Assembly (NCBI RefSeq): GCF_001718415.1 | Contig: NZ_CP013378.1 | Span: 2,356,001 to 2,420,000 of the forward strand | Source of the DNA: Burkholderia pseudomultivorans | Lineage (GTDB): Bacteria; Pseudomonadota; Gammaproteobacteria; Burkholderiales; Burkholderiaceae | Reading direction: 5' to 3' | DNA: 64,000 nucleotides | In this document: positions 17,844 through 26,753 of the stretch, in pieces | Numbering within the stretch: the first letter of the stretch is position 1 | How the letters are laid out: each line of letters begins with the position of its first letter | Program-made: the position numbers and the translations under genes | The notes under the pieces: model-generated | Database searches by the model: none | What the model was told of the DNA's origin: nothing | Seen by the model: the letters and a program-made list of their open reading frames with translations, nothing else

Positions 17844-17872
17844 TTGCCGGGCCGGCGCGCGCAGCGTATTAT
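17844..17872 (+). promoter_or_regulatory. Candidate promoter of the ParD-like/map operon
   Basis: TTGCCG (17844-17849), a 17-bp spacer and TATTAT (17867-17872), 34 bp upstream of the ParD-like ATG. The downstream leader is unusually AT-rich for this window. Confidence 0.45.
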
Positions 17873-17906
17873 ACGGAACGACTATATTTCGTTTAATTGG
17901 TGCCAT

Positions 17907-18143
17907 ATGGGAATCATCAAGATCTCCGAACAGATGCACGAGCGGCTGCGCTCGACGAGCACGGCGCTGAGCCGTTCGATCAATGCGCAGGCCGAGCACT
18001 GGCTGCGCGTCGGGATGCTGGCGGAACTCAATCCCGCGCTGTCCTACGGCGAGATCTGCAAGATGCTGATCGACGCCGAGGCCCGCGGCGGCGAAGCGGG
18101 GCACGCGGAGCCGGTCGCGCACCGCATCGAGCAGGTGGCGTAA
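17907..18143 (+). CDS. ParD-like antitoxin-family protein
   Basis: 78 aa. The N-terminal MGIIKISEQMHERLRSTSTALSRS matches the ribbon-helix-helix-like start of the ParD-like family, followed by SINAQAEHWLRVGMLAE. No ParE toxin gene follows. Instead the stop TAA shares its last A with the ATG of a methionine aminopeptidase gene (TAATG). This pairing recurs in betaproteobacteria, and may be a distinct functional unit rather than a toxin-antitoxin pair. The ATG at 17907 has the conserved N-terminus. Confidence 0.8.
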   Translation: MGIIKISEQMHERLRSTSTALSRSINAQAEHWLRVGMLAELNPALSYGEICKMLIDAEARGGEAGHAEPVAHRIEQVA

Positions 18144-18949
18144 TGGCGAAGCGCGATATCCCGATCCGCGGCAGCGAAGAAATCGCCAAGTCGCGCGAGG
18201 CCGCGAAGCTCGCGTCGCAGGTGCTGACGATGATCACCGAGCACGTGAAGCCGGGCGTCTCCACCGATGACCTGGACGCGCTTTGCCGCAACTACATCGT
18301 CGACGTGCTCGGCGCGATTCCGGCGAACATCGGCTATCACGGCTATCCGAAGACGGTATGCGCGTCGGTCAATCACGTCGTCTGTCACGGCATTCCGTCG
18401 TCGCGGCCGCTGCGCGACGGCGACATCGTGAATCTCGACATCGCGGTGATCAAGGACGGCTGGTTCGGCGACACGAGCCGCATGTACTTCGTCGGCGAGC
18501 CGGGCGAGCTGGCGCGGCGCCTGGTCGCGGCGACCTACGAGGCGATGCACGCGGGCATTCGCGCGGTGCGTCCGGGCGCGACGCTCGGCGACGTCGGCTA
18601 CGCGATCCAGCAGGTCGCGCATCGTGAGGGGTTCAGCGTGGTGCGCGAGTATTGCGGGCACGGCATCGGCGACGTCTATCACGACGAACCGCAGGTGCTG
18701 CACTACGGCCGCCCTGGCACGGGCCTGCCGCTGCAGCCGGGGATGATCTTCACGATCGAGCCGATGCTCAATGCGGGCAAGCGCGAGACGCGCGTGCTCG
18801 GCGACGGCTGGACGGTCATCACGAAGGACCATTCGCTGTCGGCGCAATGGGAGCACATGGTCGTCGTGACGGAACAGGGCGTCGAGGTGCTGACCGAGGA
18901 CGTAAAGCCGCAGACGTTCGCCGATCTGCCCGGCGCGCACGTCGCCTGA
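18143..18949 (+). CDS. map: Methionine aminopeptidase type I
   Basis: 268-aa metalloprotease that removes the initiator Met. Metal ligands appear in order: Asp in VNLDIAVIKDGWFGDTSRMY (two Asp), His in GHGIG, Glu in FTIEPMLN and Glu in QWEHMVVVT. The substrate-side His lies in NHVVCHGIP. The coupled start after the ParD-like gene suggests this is a secondary map copy rather than the housekeeping one, which usually sits near rpsB. That housekeeping copy is outside the window, so this is inference. Confidence 0.95.
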   Translation: MAKRDIPIRGSEEIAKSREAAKLASQVLTMITEHVKPGVSTDDLDALCRNYIVDVLGAIPANIGYHGYPKTVCASVNHVVCHGIPSSRPLRDGDIVNLDIAVIKDGWFGDTSRMYFVGEPGELARRLVAATYEAMHAGIRAVRPGATLGDVGYAIQQVAHREGFSVVREYCGHGIGDVYHDEPQVLHYGRPGTGLPLQPGMIFTIEPMLNAGKRETRVLGDGWTVITKDHSLSAQWEHMVVVTEQGVEVLTEDVKPQTFADLPGAHVA

Positions 18950-19027
18950 CGCACTGCATCGCGCGGGGCCGGGCCGTCGCCCGCGCGGGCGGCGCGGCGG
19001 CCGGCGCCGGCCGCGACGCCGGCGGCC

Positions 19028-19531
19028 TTACCCGCGCGCGTTCTGCCACGCGTGTTCGACGAACACGCGGCACAGCGCCTCCATCCCGTTGCGGTCCTCG
19101 TCGTCGAAACGCGCGGCGACCGGGCTGTCGACGTCCCATACGCCGATCAGCGTGCCGTCGTTCGCGACGAGCGGCACGACGATTTCCGATTCCGACGCCG
19201 CATCGCAGGCGATATGGCCGGGGAACGCATGCACGTCGCGTACGACCTGCGTTTCGCGCGTCTGCGCGGCCGTGCCGCACACGCCCTTGCCGAGCGCGAT
19301 TCGCACGCAGGCGGGCTTGCCCTGGAACGGGCCGACCACGAGTTCGGTGCCGTCGAAGAAATAGAAGCCGGCCCAGTTGAGGCGGTCGAGCGAGTGATAG
19401 ACGAGCGCCGAGAAGTTCGCGGCGTTCGCGATCAGGTCGCGTTCGGATTCGACGAGCGCGCGCGCCTGCTCGACGAGCGTCGCATAGTGTTCGGCCTTGG
19501 AGGCGTGAGGGTCGTTGGACAGCGTGAACAT
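19028..19531 (-). CDS. msrC: Free methionine-(R)-sulfoxide reductase (GAF type)
   Basis: 167-aa single GAF-domain enzyme reducing free Met-R-sulfoxide with thioredoxin. Family landmarks: NWAGFYFF, GPFQGKPACVRI, KGVCGTAA, then HIACDAASESEIVVPL and GVWDVDSP. Cys at the three catalytic/resolving positions are present (PAC, GVC, IAC). The ATG at 19531 gives a normal family length; 11 upstream codons in frame appear non-coding. It stands alone, 82 bp past the LysR gene's stop. Confidence 0.9.
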   Translation of the reverse strand: MFTLSNDPHASKAEHYATLVEQARALVESERDLIANAANFSALVYHSLDRLNWAGFYFFDGTELVVGPFQGKPACVRIALGKGVCGTAAQTRETQVVRDVHAFPGHIACDAASESEIVVPLVANDGTLIGVWDVDSPVAARFDDEDRNGMEALCRVFVEHAWQNARG

Positions 19532-19612
19532 GACTGAAAGGCAAAGGAGGTTGCGAAAGCGCACGGTGCGCGTCCCGCAGTCTACGGCACGCGCGGCCGC
19601 CGTGCAGGACGC

Positions 19613-20530
19613 TCAATCGGGTTGGAGCTCCGCGAACCGCTCGGCGAGGAAATCCAGCAGCGCACGCACCGCGGGCAGCAGGCCGCGCCGCGACGCGAAC
19701 ACCGCGTGGACGATCTCGCGGCGCGGCGCCCAGTCCGGCAGCACGGTCGCGAGTTCGCCGCGCGCGACTTCGTCGCGCACCATCATCGTCGGCAATTGCA
19801 CGACGCCGACACCCGCGACGGCCGCCGCACGCAGCGCTAGCATGCCGCCGGTCACGAAGCGCGGCTGGTGATGGATCTCCGCGTGCGCGCCGTCGGGCCC
19901 GCGCAGCTTCCACACATGCGCGGCCTGCGGCGCGCCGTGGTCGAGGCTCGGCAGGCGGGCGAGATCGGCGGGAACGGCCGGCACGCCGCGCTCGCGCAGC
20001 AGCGCGGGACTCGCGACCAGGCACTGGCCGCGCTCGGCCAGCACGCGCAGCGCGAGATCGCTGTCCTCGAGCGGCGGCGGGCGTACGCGGATCGCGACGT
20101 CGATCCCTTCGCCGACCAGGTCGACGCGCCGGTTGGTCGCCTCCAGATGGATTTCGACGCGCGGGCACGCGGCCATGAACGCCGCGATCATCGCGCCGAC
20201 CAGCGAATCGAGCAGCACGATCGGGCAACTGACGCGCACGATGCCGCGCGGCTCCTCGTGCATCAGCGCGATGGCCTCGTCGGCGGCGTCGGCCTCGACG
20301 AGCATCGCGCGGCAGTGCGCGTAATAGGTCTGGCCGACGTCGGTGATCGTGAAGCGGCGCGTCGAGCGCTGGATCAGCCGCATCCCGAGCCGCGCCTCGA
20401 GCAGCGCGATGCGGCGGCTCAGCTTCGACTTCGGCAGGTTCAGCGCCCGGCCCGCCGGCGCGAAGCCGCCATGCTCGACGACCTGCACGAAGTAATAGAG
20501 ATCGTTCAGATCCCGTGCTTTATCGTTCAT
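19613..20530 (-). CDS. LysR-family transcriptional regulator
   Basis: 305 aa. N-terminal winged HTH (DLNDLYYFVQVVEHGGFAPA, LNLPKSKLSRRIALLEARLG) and a LysR-substrate domain (RVSCPIVLLDSLV, VDLVGEGIDVAIRV). It is divergent from the pirin gene, 110 bp away, and LysR-pirin pairs of this orientation are common, so it probably controls pirin. The ATG at 20530 is preferred over a TTG one codon upstream. The inducer is unknown. Confidence 0.93.
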   Translation of the reverse strand: MNDKARDLNDLYYFVQVVEHGGFAPAGRALNLPKSKLSRRIALLEARLGMRLIQRSTRRFTITDVGQTYYAHCRAMLVEADAADEAIALMHEEPRGIVRVSCPIVLLDSLVGAMIAAFMAACPRVEIHLEATNRRVDLVGEGIDVAIRVRPPPLEDSDLALRVLAERGQCLVASPALLRERGVPAVPADLARLPSLDHGAPQAAHVWKLRGPDGAHAEIHHQPRFVTGGMLALRAAAVAGVGVVQLPTMMVRDEVARGELATVLPDWAPRREIVHAVFASRRGLLPAVRALLDFLAERFAELQPD

Positions 20531-20640
20531 CAAATAGAACGCTGAGTGTGATTTTCGCAGTCTACCGGATCGATCGTTCCACCACTATATTCCTACCCAG
20601 GATGCGAAACACGGGTTTCGCCGCAATACGGAGAAGGGCA

Positions 20641-21507
20641 ATGAAGAAGATCCAGGGTGTGTACAGTGCGCCGCGCGGCCATTGGGTCGGCGACGGTTTT
20701 CCGGTGCGCTCGATGTTCAGCTACCAGTCGCACGGCGCGCATCTGAGCCCGTTCCTGCTGCTCGACTACGCGGGGCCGGCGACGTTCGAGCCGGCGTCCG
20801 CGCGGCGCGGCGTGGGCCAGCATCCGCACCGCGGCTTCGAAACGGTGACGATCGTCTATGACGGCGAAGTCGAGCACCGCGACTCGACCGGCGCGGGCGG
20901 CGTGATCGGCCCGGGCGACGTGCAGTGGATGACGGCCGCGCGCGGGATCCTCCACGAGGAATTCCACTCGGACGCGTTCACGAAGCGCGGCGGCCCGCTC
21001 GAAATGGTGCAGCTGTGGGTGAACCTGCCTGCAGCCGACAAGATGGGCGAGCCCGGCTACCAGACGCTGCTGAACGCGGATATCCCGACCGTCGAGCTGC
21101 CGGACGGCGCGGGGCGTGCGCGGATCATCGCGGGCGAACTCGACGGGCGGCGCGGTCCGGCCCGCACGCATACGCCGATCGACGTATGGGACGTGCGGCT
21201 CGTCGCGGGCGGTCGGGCGCGGTTCCCGGTCGCGGAAGGGCGCACGCTCGCAGTCGTCGTGCTGGGCGGCACGGTGCTCGTGAACGGCGAGACGGTCGCG
21301 CGCGAAGCGCAGTTCGTGCAGTTGAGCCGCGATGGCCGCGACGTCGAGATCGAGGCGAACGGCGATGCGAAGCTGCTGATCCTGAGCGGCGAGCCGATCG
21401 ACGAACCGATCGTCGGCTATGGGCCGTTCGTGATGAACTCGCAAGCCGAGATCCGCACGGCGATCGACGACTTCAACAGCGGCAGCTTCGGCCGGATGCC
21501 GGGCTGA
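20641..21507 (+). CDS. Pirin family protein
   Basis: 288-aa bicupin. N-terminal cupin ligands lie in QHPHRGFETVTIVYDGEVEH (His-x-His and later Glu/His), followed by GPGDVQWMTAARGILHEE. The C-terminal cupin includes GEPIDEPIVGYGPFVMN. Bacterial pirins bind Fe and some are quercetinases or modulate pyruvate dehydrogenase; the role here is not shown. It starts at ATG after an AT-richer leader and ends at a strong terminator. Divergent LysR gene adjacent. Confidence 0.93.
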   Translation: MKKIQGVYSAPRGHWVGDGFPVRSMFSYQSHGAHLSPFLLLDYAGPATFEPASARRGVGQHPHRGFETVTIVYDGEVEHRDSTGAGGVIGPGDVQWMTAARGILHEEFHSDAFTKRGGPLEMVQLWVNLPAADKMGEPGYQTLLNADIPTVELPDGAGRARIIAGELDGRRGPARTHTPIDVWDVRLVAGGRARFPVAEGRTLAVVVLGGTVLVNGETVAREAQFVQLSRDGRDVEIEANGDAKLLILSGEPIDEPIVGYGPFVMNSQAEIRTAIDDFNSGSFGRMPG

Positions 21508-21544
21508 TCGGCCGATCGGACCGGTTCCCGGCTGGATGACCAGG

Positions 21545-21570
21545 GCCCCGCGCAATGCGGGGCTTTTTTT
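21545..21570 (+). terminator. Terminator of pirin gene
   Basis: Stem GCCCCGC/GCGGGGC with a 5-nt loop, followed by seven T. Confidence 0.85.
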
Positions 21571-21662
21571 GCGCGTGGCAGGCCGTCGCGCGCCGCGGGC
21601 GCTTCGAGGCATAATCGTCGATTGCCGCGCGCCGGCCGGCGCGCCATGAATCAGGACCGCAC

Positions 21663-22154
21663 ATGAATGCTTCCGCCTCCGCCGCCCAGACGACCGCTGC
21701 CGATCTCGAGTGGCGCTGGAAATCCTTCGACGCGCTGACGGCGCGTGAAGTCTATTCGATCCTCGAGGCGCGCAGCGCCGTGTTCGTCGTCGAACAGAAC
21801 TGCGTGTATCGCGACATCGACGACGAGGACCAGGCCGCCTGGCATCTGGCCGCATACGATCCGGCGGGGCGTCTGGCCGGCTATCTGCGCGTGCTGCTGC
21901 CCGATGCGCACAATACCGACGTGCGCATCGGCCGCGTACTGACGACCGCCGCGTTTCGCGGCGCGGGGCTCGGCAACGGGCTGCTGTCGCGCGCGCTCGC
22001 GCATATCGGCGAGCAGTGGCCGGGCGTGCCGGTGAGCCTGCATGCGCAGGCCCATCTGCAGCGCTTCTACGGCGCATTCGGCTTCGCGCCGAGTTCGGAC
22101 GTGCACGACGAGGACGGCATCCCGCACGTGTGGATGCGCAGCGCGCGCGCGTGA
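21663..22154 (+). CDS. elaA: ElaA-type GNAT acetyltransferase
   Basis: 163 aa. ElaA features are visible: W-K-x-F near the start, YSILEARSAVFVVEQNCVYRD, DEDQAAWHL and the acetyl-CoA loop TAAFRGAGLGNGLL. It ends in YGAFGF and a His-containing IPHVWM. The biological substrate of the ElaA family is not established. The ATG start is preceded by a short leader after the pirin terminator, so it is probably a single gene. Convergent with ctaG. Confidence 0.88.
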   Translation: MNASASAAQTTAADLEWRWKSFDALTAREVYSILEARSAVFVVEQNCVYRDIDDEDQAAWHLAAYDPAGRLAGYLRVLLPDAHNTDVRIGRVLTTAAFRGAGLGNGLLSRALAHIGEQWPGVPVSLHAQAHLQRFYGAFGFAPSSDVHDEDGIPHVWMRSARA

Positions 22155-22172
22155 CCGCACACGGCGGCGCGC

Positions 22173-23045
22173 TCAGTGTGCGGGCCGTGCGGCCGCCGGA
22201 TTTTCCGCGCGCGCCCGCGCGGCCCGTTCGTCGATCAGGCGTCCGCGGGCGGACAGCCGCAGCCAGTGCCGCAGCGCGATCAGCGCGCCGATCACGCTCA
22301 TCATCGAGCCCGGAATCCACAGCAGCAGCCCGCCGATCTGCTGGTCGCGCAGCGGGCTCAGCCACGTGAACGCGCGGCCGCAGATCGAATAGATCGGATA
22401 CAGCTCGTGCGGCGTGAAGAAGATCAGTGCGCCCAGCGCGATCTGCGGCGGAATCGCCGCGACGACGATCAGGATCCGGCGCCCCGGCGACAACCGTGCG
22501 GGCGGCGCCGGGCGCGGGTCGACGACGAGCCACCAGAACAGCAGCCCGTCGATCACCATGCTCCAGTTCATCACGCGATAAAGACGCCAGTCGAGCATCG
22601 CGACGAAATGGATCGGCGACAGCAGCCAGAAATAGATCAGCCCGACGAACAGCACGACCGCGACGACGGGATGGAACAGCACGTCGAGCGTCGCGCGCAC
22701 CGGCGCCCACGCGAGGGCGGGGCGCACGAAGCGCTGCCGCCAGCCAAACGGGATGCCGGCGCGGATCGCCGCGCCCGGATACGCGAGCGCGATGAAGAAC
22801 GGCCCGAGGTGATGCAGCACCAGGTGCTGCGCGCGGTGCATGAAGAATTCATGCTCGAAGAAATAGTCGAGCCGCGTGTGCAGCGCGACGTAGAGCGCAG
22901 TCAGCCCGAACCAGAACGAGAACTGCCGCAGCGGCGACACCTTCGCCTTCTTCACGCCGCGCGCGAACAGCACGGCGGCCGTCAGCACCGCGACGACCAC
23001 GGTCGGCGACGGTTCCCACGGATCGAGCCAGTACAGGAGGTTCAT
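22173..23045 (-). CDS. caa3-type cytochrome c oxidase assembly protein CtaG
   Basis: 290-aa polytopic membrane protein of the caa3_CtaG family, with about 7 hydrophobic segments. His-rich conserved pieces are HEFFMHRAQHLVLHHLGP and LLSPIHFVAM, plausible metal ligands. It is the third gene of a minus-strand run after Sco and PCuAC (10-bp gap), all copper-delivery factors, so it probably helps insert copper into a terminal oxidase. It is distinct from the Cox11-type CtaG of other bacteria. The last 20 residues are Ala/Arg-rich and divergent. Confidence 0.88.
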   Translation of the reverse strand: MNLLYWLDPWEPSPTVVVAVLTAAVLFARGVKKAKVSPLRQFSFWFGLTALYVALHTRLDYFFEHEFFMHRAQHLVLHHLGPFFIALAYPGAAIRAGIPFGWRQRFVRPALAWAPVRATLDVLFHPVVAVVLFVGLIYFWLLSPIHFVAMLDWRLYRVMNWSMVIDGLLFWWLVVDPRPAPPARLSPGRRILIVVAAIPPQIALGALIFFTPHELYPIYSICGRAFTWLSPLRDQQIGGLLLWIPGSMMSVIGALIALRHWLRLSARGRLIDERAARARAENPAAARPAH

Positions 23046-23055
23046 CGCGCGCGCA

Positions 23056-23496
23056 TCACTTTGCCTGCGCCGGCGATTTCACCGCGAACGGCGTGTCGAG
23101 CGTCTCGCCGTCGGAGAACTTCAGGCGCAGGTGCACGGTGTCGCCCGGCTTGATCGCGTGCTGCGGCTCCTCGAGCATGAAGTGGTAGCCGCCCGGCGCG
23201 ATGTCGACCTTGCCGCGTGCGGGGATCGTCAGCTTGTCGACCATCTCCATCTTCTGCGTGGAGCCGTTCGACACGGTCTGGTGCAGCATCGCCATCCCGT
23301 AGTCGGGGCTGTCGACGTCGACCAGATCGATCGGCTTGTCGCTCGTGTTGACGAGCGTCACGTAGCCGCCGGCGGGCAGCTTGTTCGGCAGCCAGCGCAC
23401 CCACGCGCCCTGTGCGGTGATCGCGCCGGCCGCATAGGCCTGGGCGCCGGCGCACAGTGCGGCAAGGAGGGCGAGGGTCTTGAGAGTCGTCTTCAT
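23056..23496 (-). CDS. Periplasmic copper chaperone PCu(A)C
   Basis: 146 aa. Signal peptide TTLKTLALLAALCAGAQAYA, mature start at about residue 23. The copper site H(M)x10Mx21HxM is recognisable as MAMLHQTVSNGSTQKMEM and later GGYHFML. It delivers Cu(I) to the CuA or CuB centre of cytochrome oxidase together with Sco. It sits between sco (8 bp upstream) and ctaG (10 bp downstream) in one operon. The ATG is directly before the signal peptide. Confidence 0.93.
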   Translation of the reverse strand: MKTTLKTLALLAALCAGAQAYAAGAITAQGAWVRWLPNKLPAGGYVTLVNTSDKPIDLVDVDSPDYGMAMLHQTVSNGSTQKMEMVDKLTIPARGKVDIAPGGYHFMLEEPQHAIKPGDTVHLRLKFSDGETLDTPFAVKSPAQAK

Positions 23497-23504
23497 GTCG
23501 GGAT

Positions 23505-24140
23505 TCAGGTAGTGGAGGCGGGGGCGATGATCCGGCGCACGTCGTCGGCGATGGCGTCGGGCGAGTCGCGGTCGGTCGCGAGCAGGCGCGCGCGGCCGTT
23601 CGCGTCGAAGATGTAGACCGCCGAGCTGTGCGTGACTTCGTAACCGCCCGACGCGTCGCGCTTTTCCATCTGGTAGGCGACGCGATAGCGCTTCGCGAGC
23701 GACTCGATCTGGCCGTCGGTGCCGGTCAGGCCGCGCGCGTGTTCGGCGTCGAACGCGGCGACATACGACTGCATCGCCTGCGGCGTGTCGCGTGCGGGAT
23801 CGACCGACACGAACAGGATGCGCACGTCCTTCGCCTGCGGGCCGAGCTTCGCGAGCACCTCCATCAGCCTCGCCATCGTTTCCGGACAGACGTCCGGGCA
23901 ATGCGTGTAGCCGAAGTAGACGAGCGCGACGTGGCCGCGGAACGCGGCGGCGTCGACCGGGCGGCCGTCGCCGCCGGTCAGCGTGAACGACAGGTCGGGC
24001 AGGTGGCCCGTGACGTCGGTCAGGTGCCAGCGTGGCTCGTCGTGCGAGCACGCGGCAAGCGTCGCGGCGGCGGCAACGGCCGCGGCTGCGCGGATCAGGC
24101 GGGACAGGCGCCGGTGCGGCGCCGGAAGGGCAGACGACAT
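23505..24140 (-). CDS. SCO1/SenC family copper chaperone lipoprotein
   Basis: 211 aa. N-terminal hydrophobic stretch ends in a lipobox (TLAAC), so it is probably lipid-anchored on the periplasmic side. The thioredoxin-like fold carries the copper-binding CxxxC in GYTHCPDVCPE and the third ligand His in EVTHSSAVY. Sco proteins mature the CuA site of cytochrome oxidase. It is the first gene of the sco-PCuAC-ctaG operon. Start uncertain: ATG at 24140 is used, but an in-frame ATG at 24158 is equally close. Confidence 0.92.
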   Translation of the reverse strand: MSSALPAPHRRLSRLIRAAAAVAAAATLAACSHDEPRWHLTDVTGHLPDLSFTLTGGDGRPVDAAAFRGHVALVYFGYTHCPDVCPETMARLMEVLAKLGPQAKDVRILFVSVDPARDTPQAMQSYVAAFDAEHARGLTGTDGQIESLAKRYRVAYQMEKRDASGGYEVTHSSAVYIFDANGRARLLATDRDSPDAIADDVRRIIAPASTT

Positions 24141-24530
24141 CTCGGGGTCTGTTTCCATATGGGTTGCAAGCGTGGCAACCCCAAAGTAAAAAGTGCGCTC
24201 CAGGGGAAGGCCCGTCGGGCGTTGGCCTGGGCAGTCCATCGCGACGCGGGCCTGCGCGCATGCGAGCCCGACCGGACGGAATGGTGTCGGCCGGCGCGGC
24301 GCCATGCGTCGCGCGGCCGGCGGTTGCGACTGTAGCGCAATTCCCGCGCCGGCGTCCTTTCGAAACCCGTACGGCGCCAGCCAGCGGGGCAATATGTCGC
24401 AGTTGACGCGCAGCGTGGCACGACGCTTGCGACGTACCGGTTTCGCCCATTTCCGCGCCGAGGCGCGGTAAGATGCGCACAATTCCATGCGCAGCGGCGG
24501 CCACGCGGCCGCCCTCAGACTATCGAATCG

Positions 24531-25283
24531 ATGCAATCCGTTCCGGCCTCCCTGTCTCTGACCGATACCGCGTTCTTCTTCGACTTCGACGGCACGCTCG
24601 TCGAGCTGGCGCCGACCCCCGACAGCATTCATGTCCGGCCACCGCTGCCGACGCTGCTCGACGAGTTGCGCCGCCGCTCGCACGGCGCGGTCGCGATCGT
24701 GTCCGGGCGCGGCATCGACAGCATCGACACGTTCCTGAAGATGCCCGACCTGCCGGTCGCCGGCCTGCACGGCGCCGAGCGCCGCGATGCAAACGGCGAC
24801 ACGCAGCGCGTCGGCTTCAACGATGCGCGGCTGTTGCGCATCGAGCGCGAGCTCGCGGCCGTGGTCGACCGTCACGCGGGCATGCTGCTCGAAATCAAGG
24901 GCGCGGCCGTCGCGCTGCATTACCGCAACGCGCCCGAGCTCGAGCCGGTGGCGCGTGAAGCGGCCGAGCGCCTCGTCGCCGAATACGCGGACGCATACGT
25001 GCTTCAGCCCGGCAAGATGGTGTTCGAGATCAAGCCGAAGGGCGTCGACAAGGGGCGCGCGCTGGCCGCGTTCCTCGACGAACCGCCGTTCGCGGGCCGC
25101 GTGCCGCTGTTCGCGGGCGACGACCTGACCGACGAGAAGGGCTTCGCGGTGGTCAACGCGCGCGGCGGCCTGTCGATCAAGATCGGCGCCGGCGAGACCT
25201 CGGCGCGCATGCGGCTCGACTCGGTCGACGCCCTGCATGCGCAGCTCGCGCGCTGGCTCGGTGCCGGGCAGCCCGGCGCATGA
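24531..25283 (+). CDS. otsB: Trehalose-6-phosphate phosphatase
   Basis: 250-aa HAD phosphatase that dephosphorylates trehalose 6-phosphate. HAD motif I is FFDFDGTLVELAP (nucleophile and acid Asp), motif II SGR, and motif IV FAGDDLTDEKGF. It also contains the cap-domain GLHGAERRD. Its stop overlaps the start of otsA as ATGA, so the pair is translationally coupled in the order otsB-otsA. Trehalose protects against osmotic and desiccation stress. Confidence 0.95.
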   Translation: MQSVPASLSLTDTAFFFDFDGTLVELAPTPDSIHVRPPLPTLLDELRRRSHGAVAIVSGRGIDSIDTFLKMPDLPVAGLHGAERRDANGDTQRVGFNDARLLRIERELAAVVDRHAGMLLEIKGAAVALHYRNAPELEPVAREAAERLVAEYADAYVLQPGKMVFEIKPKGVDKGRALAAFLDEPPFAGRVPLFAGDDLTDEKGFAVVNARGGLSIKIGAGETSARMRLDSVDALHAQLARWLGAGQPGA

Positions 25284-26659
25284 GCCGGCTCATCATCGTT
25301 TCGAACCGCGTCGCACCGATCTCGGAAGGCGAACCGGCGGCGGGCGGCCTCGCGATCGGCGTGTACGACGCGCTGAAGGAGACCGGCGGCATGTGGTTCG
25401 GCTGGAGCGGCGAAGTCGTCGCGTCCGGCGCGCCGCAGATGCGCGTCGAGGAGCACGGGCCCGTGACTTTCGCGACCATCGGCCTGTCGCGTCGCGACTA
25501 CGACCAGTATTACCGCGGCTTCTCGAACGCGACGCTGTGGCCCGCATTCCATTACCGCGCGGACCTGATCCAGTACGACCGTCACGAGTTCGACGGGTAT
25601 CGCCGCGTCAACGTGTGGCTCGCGCAGCAGCTCGTGCCGCTGCTGCAGGACGACGACGTGATCTGGGTGCACGACTACCACCTGATCCCGTTCGCGCGCG
25701 CGCTGCGCGCGGCCGGCGTGAAGAACCGCATCGGTTTTTTCCTGCACATCCCGTTTCCGGCCGCGCAGGTGCTCGTCAACGTGCCGCCGCATCGCGAGCT
25801 CGTCGAGTCGCTGTGCGCGTTCGACCTGCTCGGCTTCCAGACCGAGCCCGACCTGCGCGCGTTCTGCGACTACGTCGAGTTCGAGGCGGGCGGCGAGGTC
25901 GAGCGCGACGGCCGCACGGTGCGCGTGCGCGCGTTCGGCCAGACGCTGCGTGCGGCCGCCTATCCGATCGGCGTGTATCCGGACGAGATCGCGTCGCTCG
26001 CGCAGGCGGGCGAGAACGGCAAGGCCGTGCGCACGCTCGCGACGTCGTTGCGCGGGCGGCAGCTGATCATGAGCGTCGACCGGCTCGACTATTCGAAAGG
26101 GCTGGTCGAGCGGTTCCGCGCGTTCGAGAAGCTGCTCGAGCACCAGGCATCGTTCCGCAATCGCGTGTCGTTCCTGCAGATCGCGCCGTCCACGCGCGCG
26201 GACCTGCGCGCGTACCAGGACATCCGCCTGCAGCTCGAGGCGGAGTCGGGGCGCATCAACGGACGTTATGCGGAGCTCGACTGGGCGCCGATCCTGTATA
26301 TCCACCGGCAGTACGAGCGGCAGGTGCTCGCCGCGCTGTACCGGCTCGCGCGCGTCGGCTTCGTGACGCCGCTGCGCGACGGCATGAACCTCGTCGCGAA
26401 GGAATACGTGTCCGCGCAGGATCCGGACAATCCGGGCGTGCTCGTGCTGTCGCGTTTCGCGGGCGCCGCGCGCGAGCTGACGGGCGCGCTGATCGTCAAT
26501 CCGATCGATATCGAGGGCATGGCCGACGCGCTGTCGCAGGCGCTGACGATGCCGCTCGCCGAGCGGCGCGCGCGCTATGCGGACATGATCGCGCAGCTGC
26601 GCGAGAACAACGTGTCGGTGTGGCGCGACCACTTCCTGCGCGATCTGCAGCGCGTGTGA
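25280..26659 (+). CDS. otsA: Alpha,alpha-trehalose-phosphate synthase
   Basis: 459-aa GT20 enzyme making trehalose 6-phosphate from UDP-glucose and glucose 6-phosphate. Landmarks: [18 protein letters not shown] at the N-terminus, [20 protein letters not shown] and DRLDYSKGL. The C-terminal [15 protein letters not shown] ends the active site. Length is normal. It is followed 35 bp later by a strong bidirectional terminator. Confidence 0.97.
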   Translation: MSRLIIVSNRVAPISEGEPAAGGLAIGVYDALKETGGMWFGWSGEVVASGAPQMRVEEHGPVTFATIGLSRRDYDQYYRGFSNATLWPAFHYRADLIQYDRHEFDGYRRVNVWLAQQLVPLLQDDDVIWVHDYHLIPFARALRAAGVKNRIGFFLHIPFPAAQVLVNVPPHRELVESLCAFDLLGFQTEPDLRAFCDYVEFEAGGEVERDGRTVRVRAFGQTLRAAAYPIGVYPDEIASLAQAGENGKAVRTLATSLRGRQLIMSVDRLDYSKGLVERFRAFEKLLEHQASFRNRVSFLQIAPSTRADLRAYQDIRLQLEAESGRINGRYAELDWAPILYIHRQYERQVLAALYRLARVGFVTPLRDGMNLVAKEYVSAQDPDNPGVLVLSRFAGAARELTGALIVNPIDIEGMADALSQALTMPLAERRARYADMIAQLRENNVSVWRDHFLRDLQRV

Positions 26660-26694
26660 CGGCGTGCGCGGCTTGCCGCGCGGCGCGTCGCGAT

Positions 26695-26734
26695 GAAAAA
26701 AAAGCCGCCGTGCATCGCGCACGGCGGCTTTTTT
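26695..26734. terminator. Bidirectional terminator between otsA and the ABC exporter gene
   Basis: 10-bp GC stem GCCGCCGTGC/GCACGGCGGC flanked by a nine-A run on one side and a six-T run on the other. It serves the convergent genes on both strands. Confidence 0.88.
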
Positions 26735-26753
26735 GTCGGACCGGCGCCGGCCG

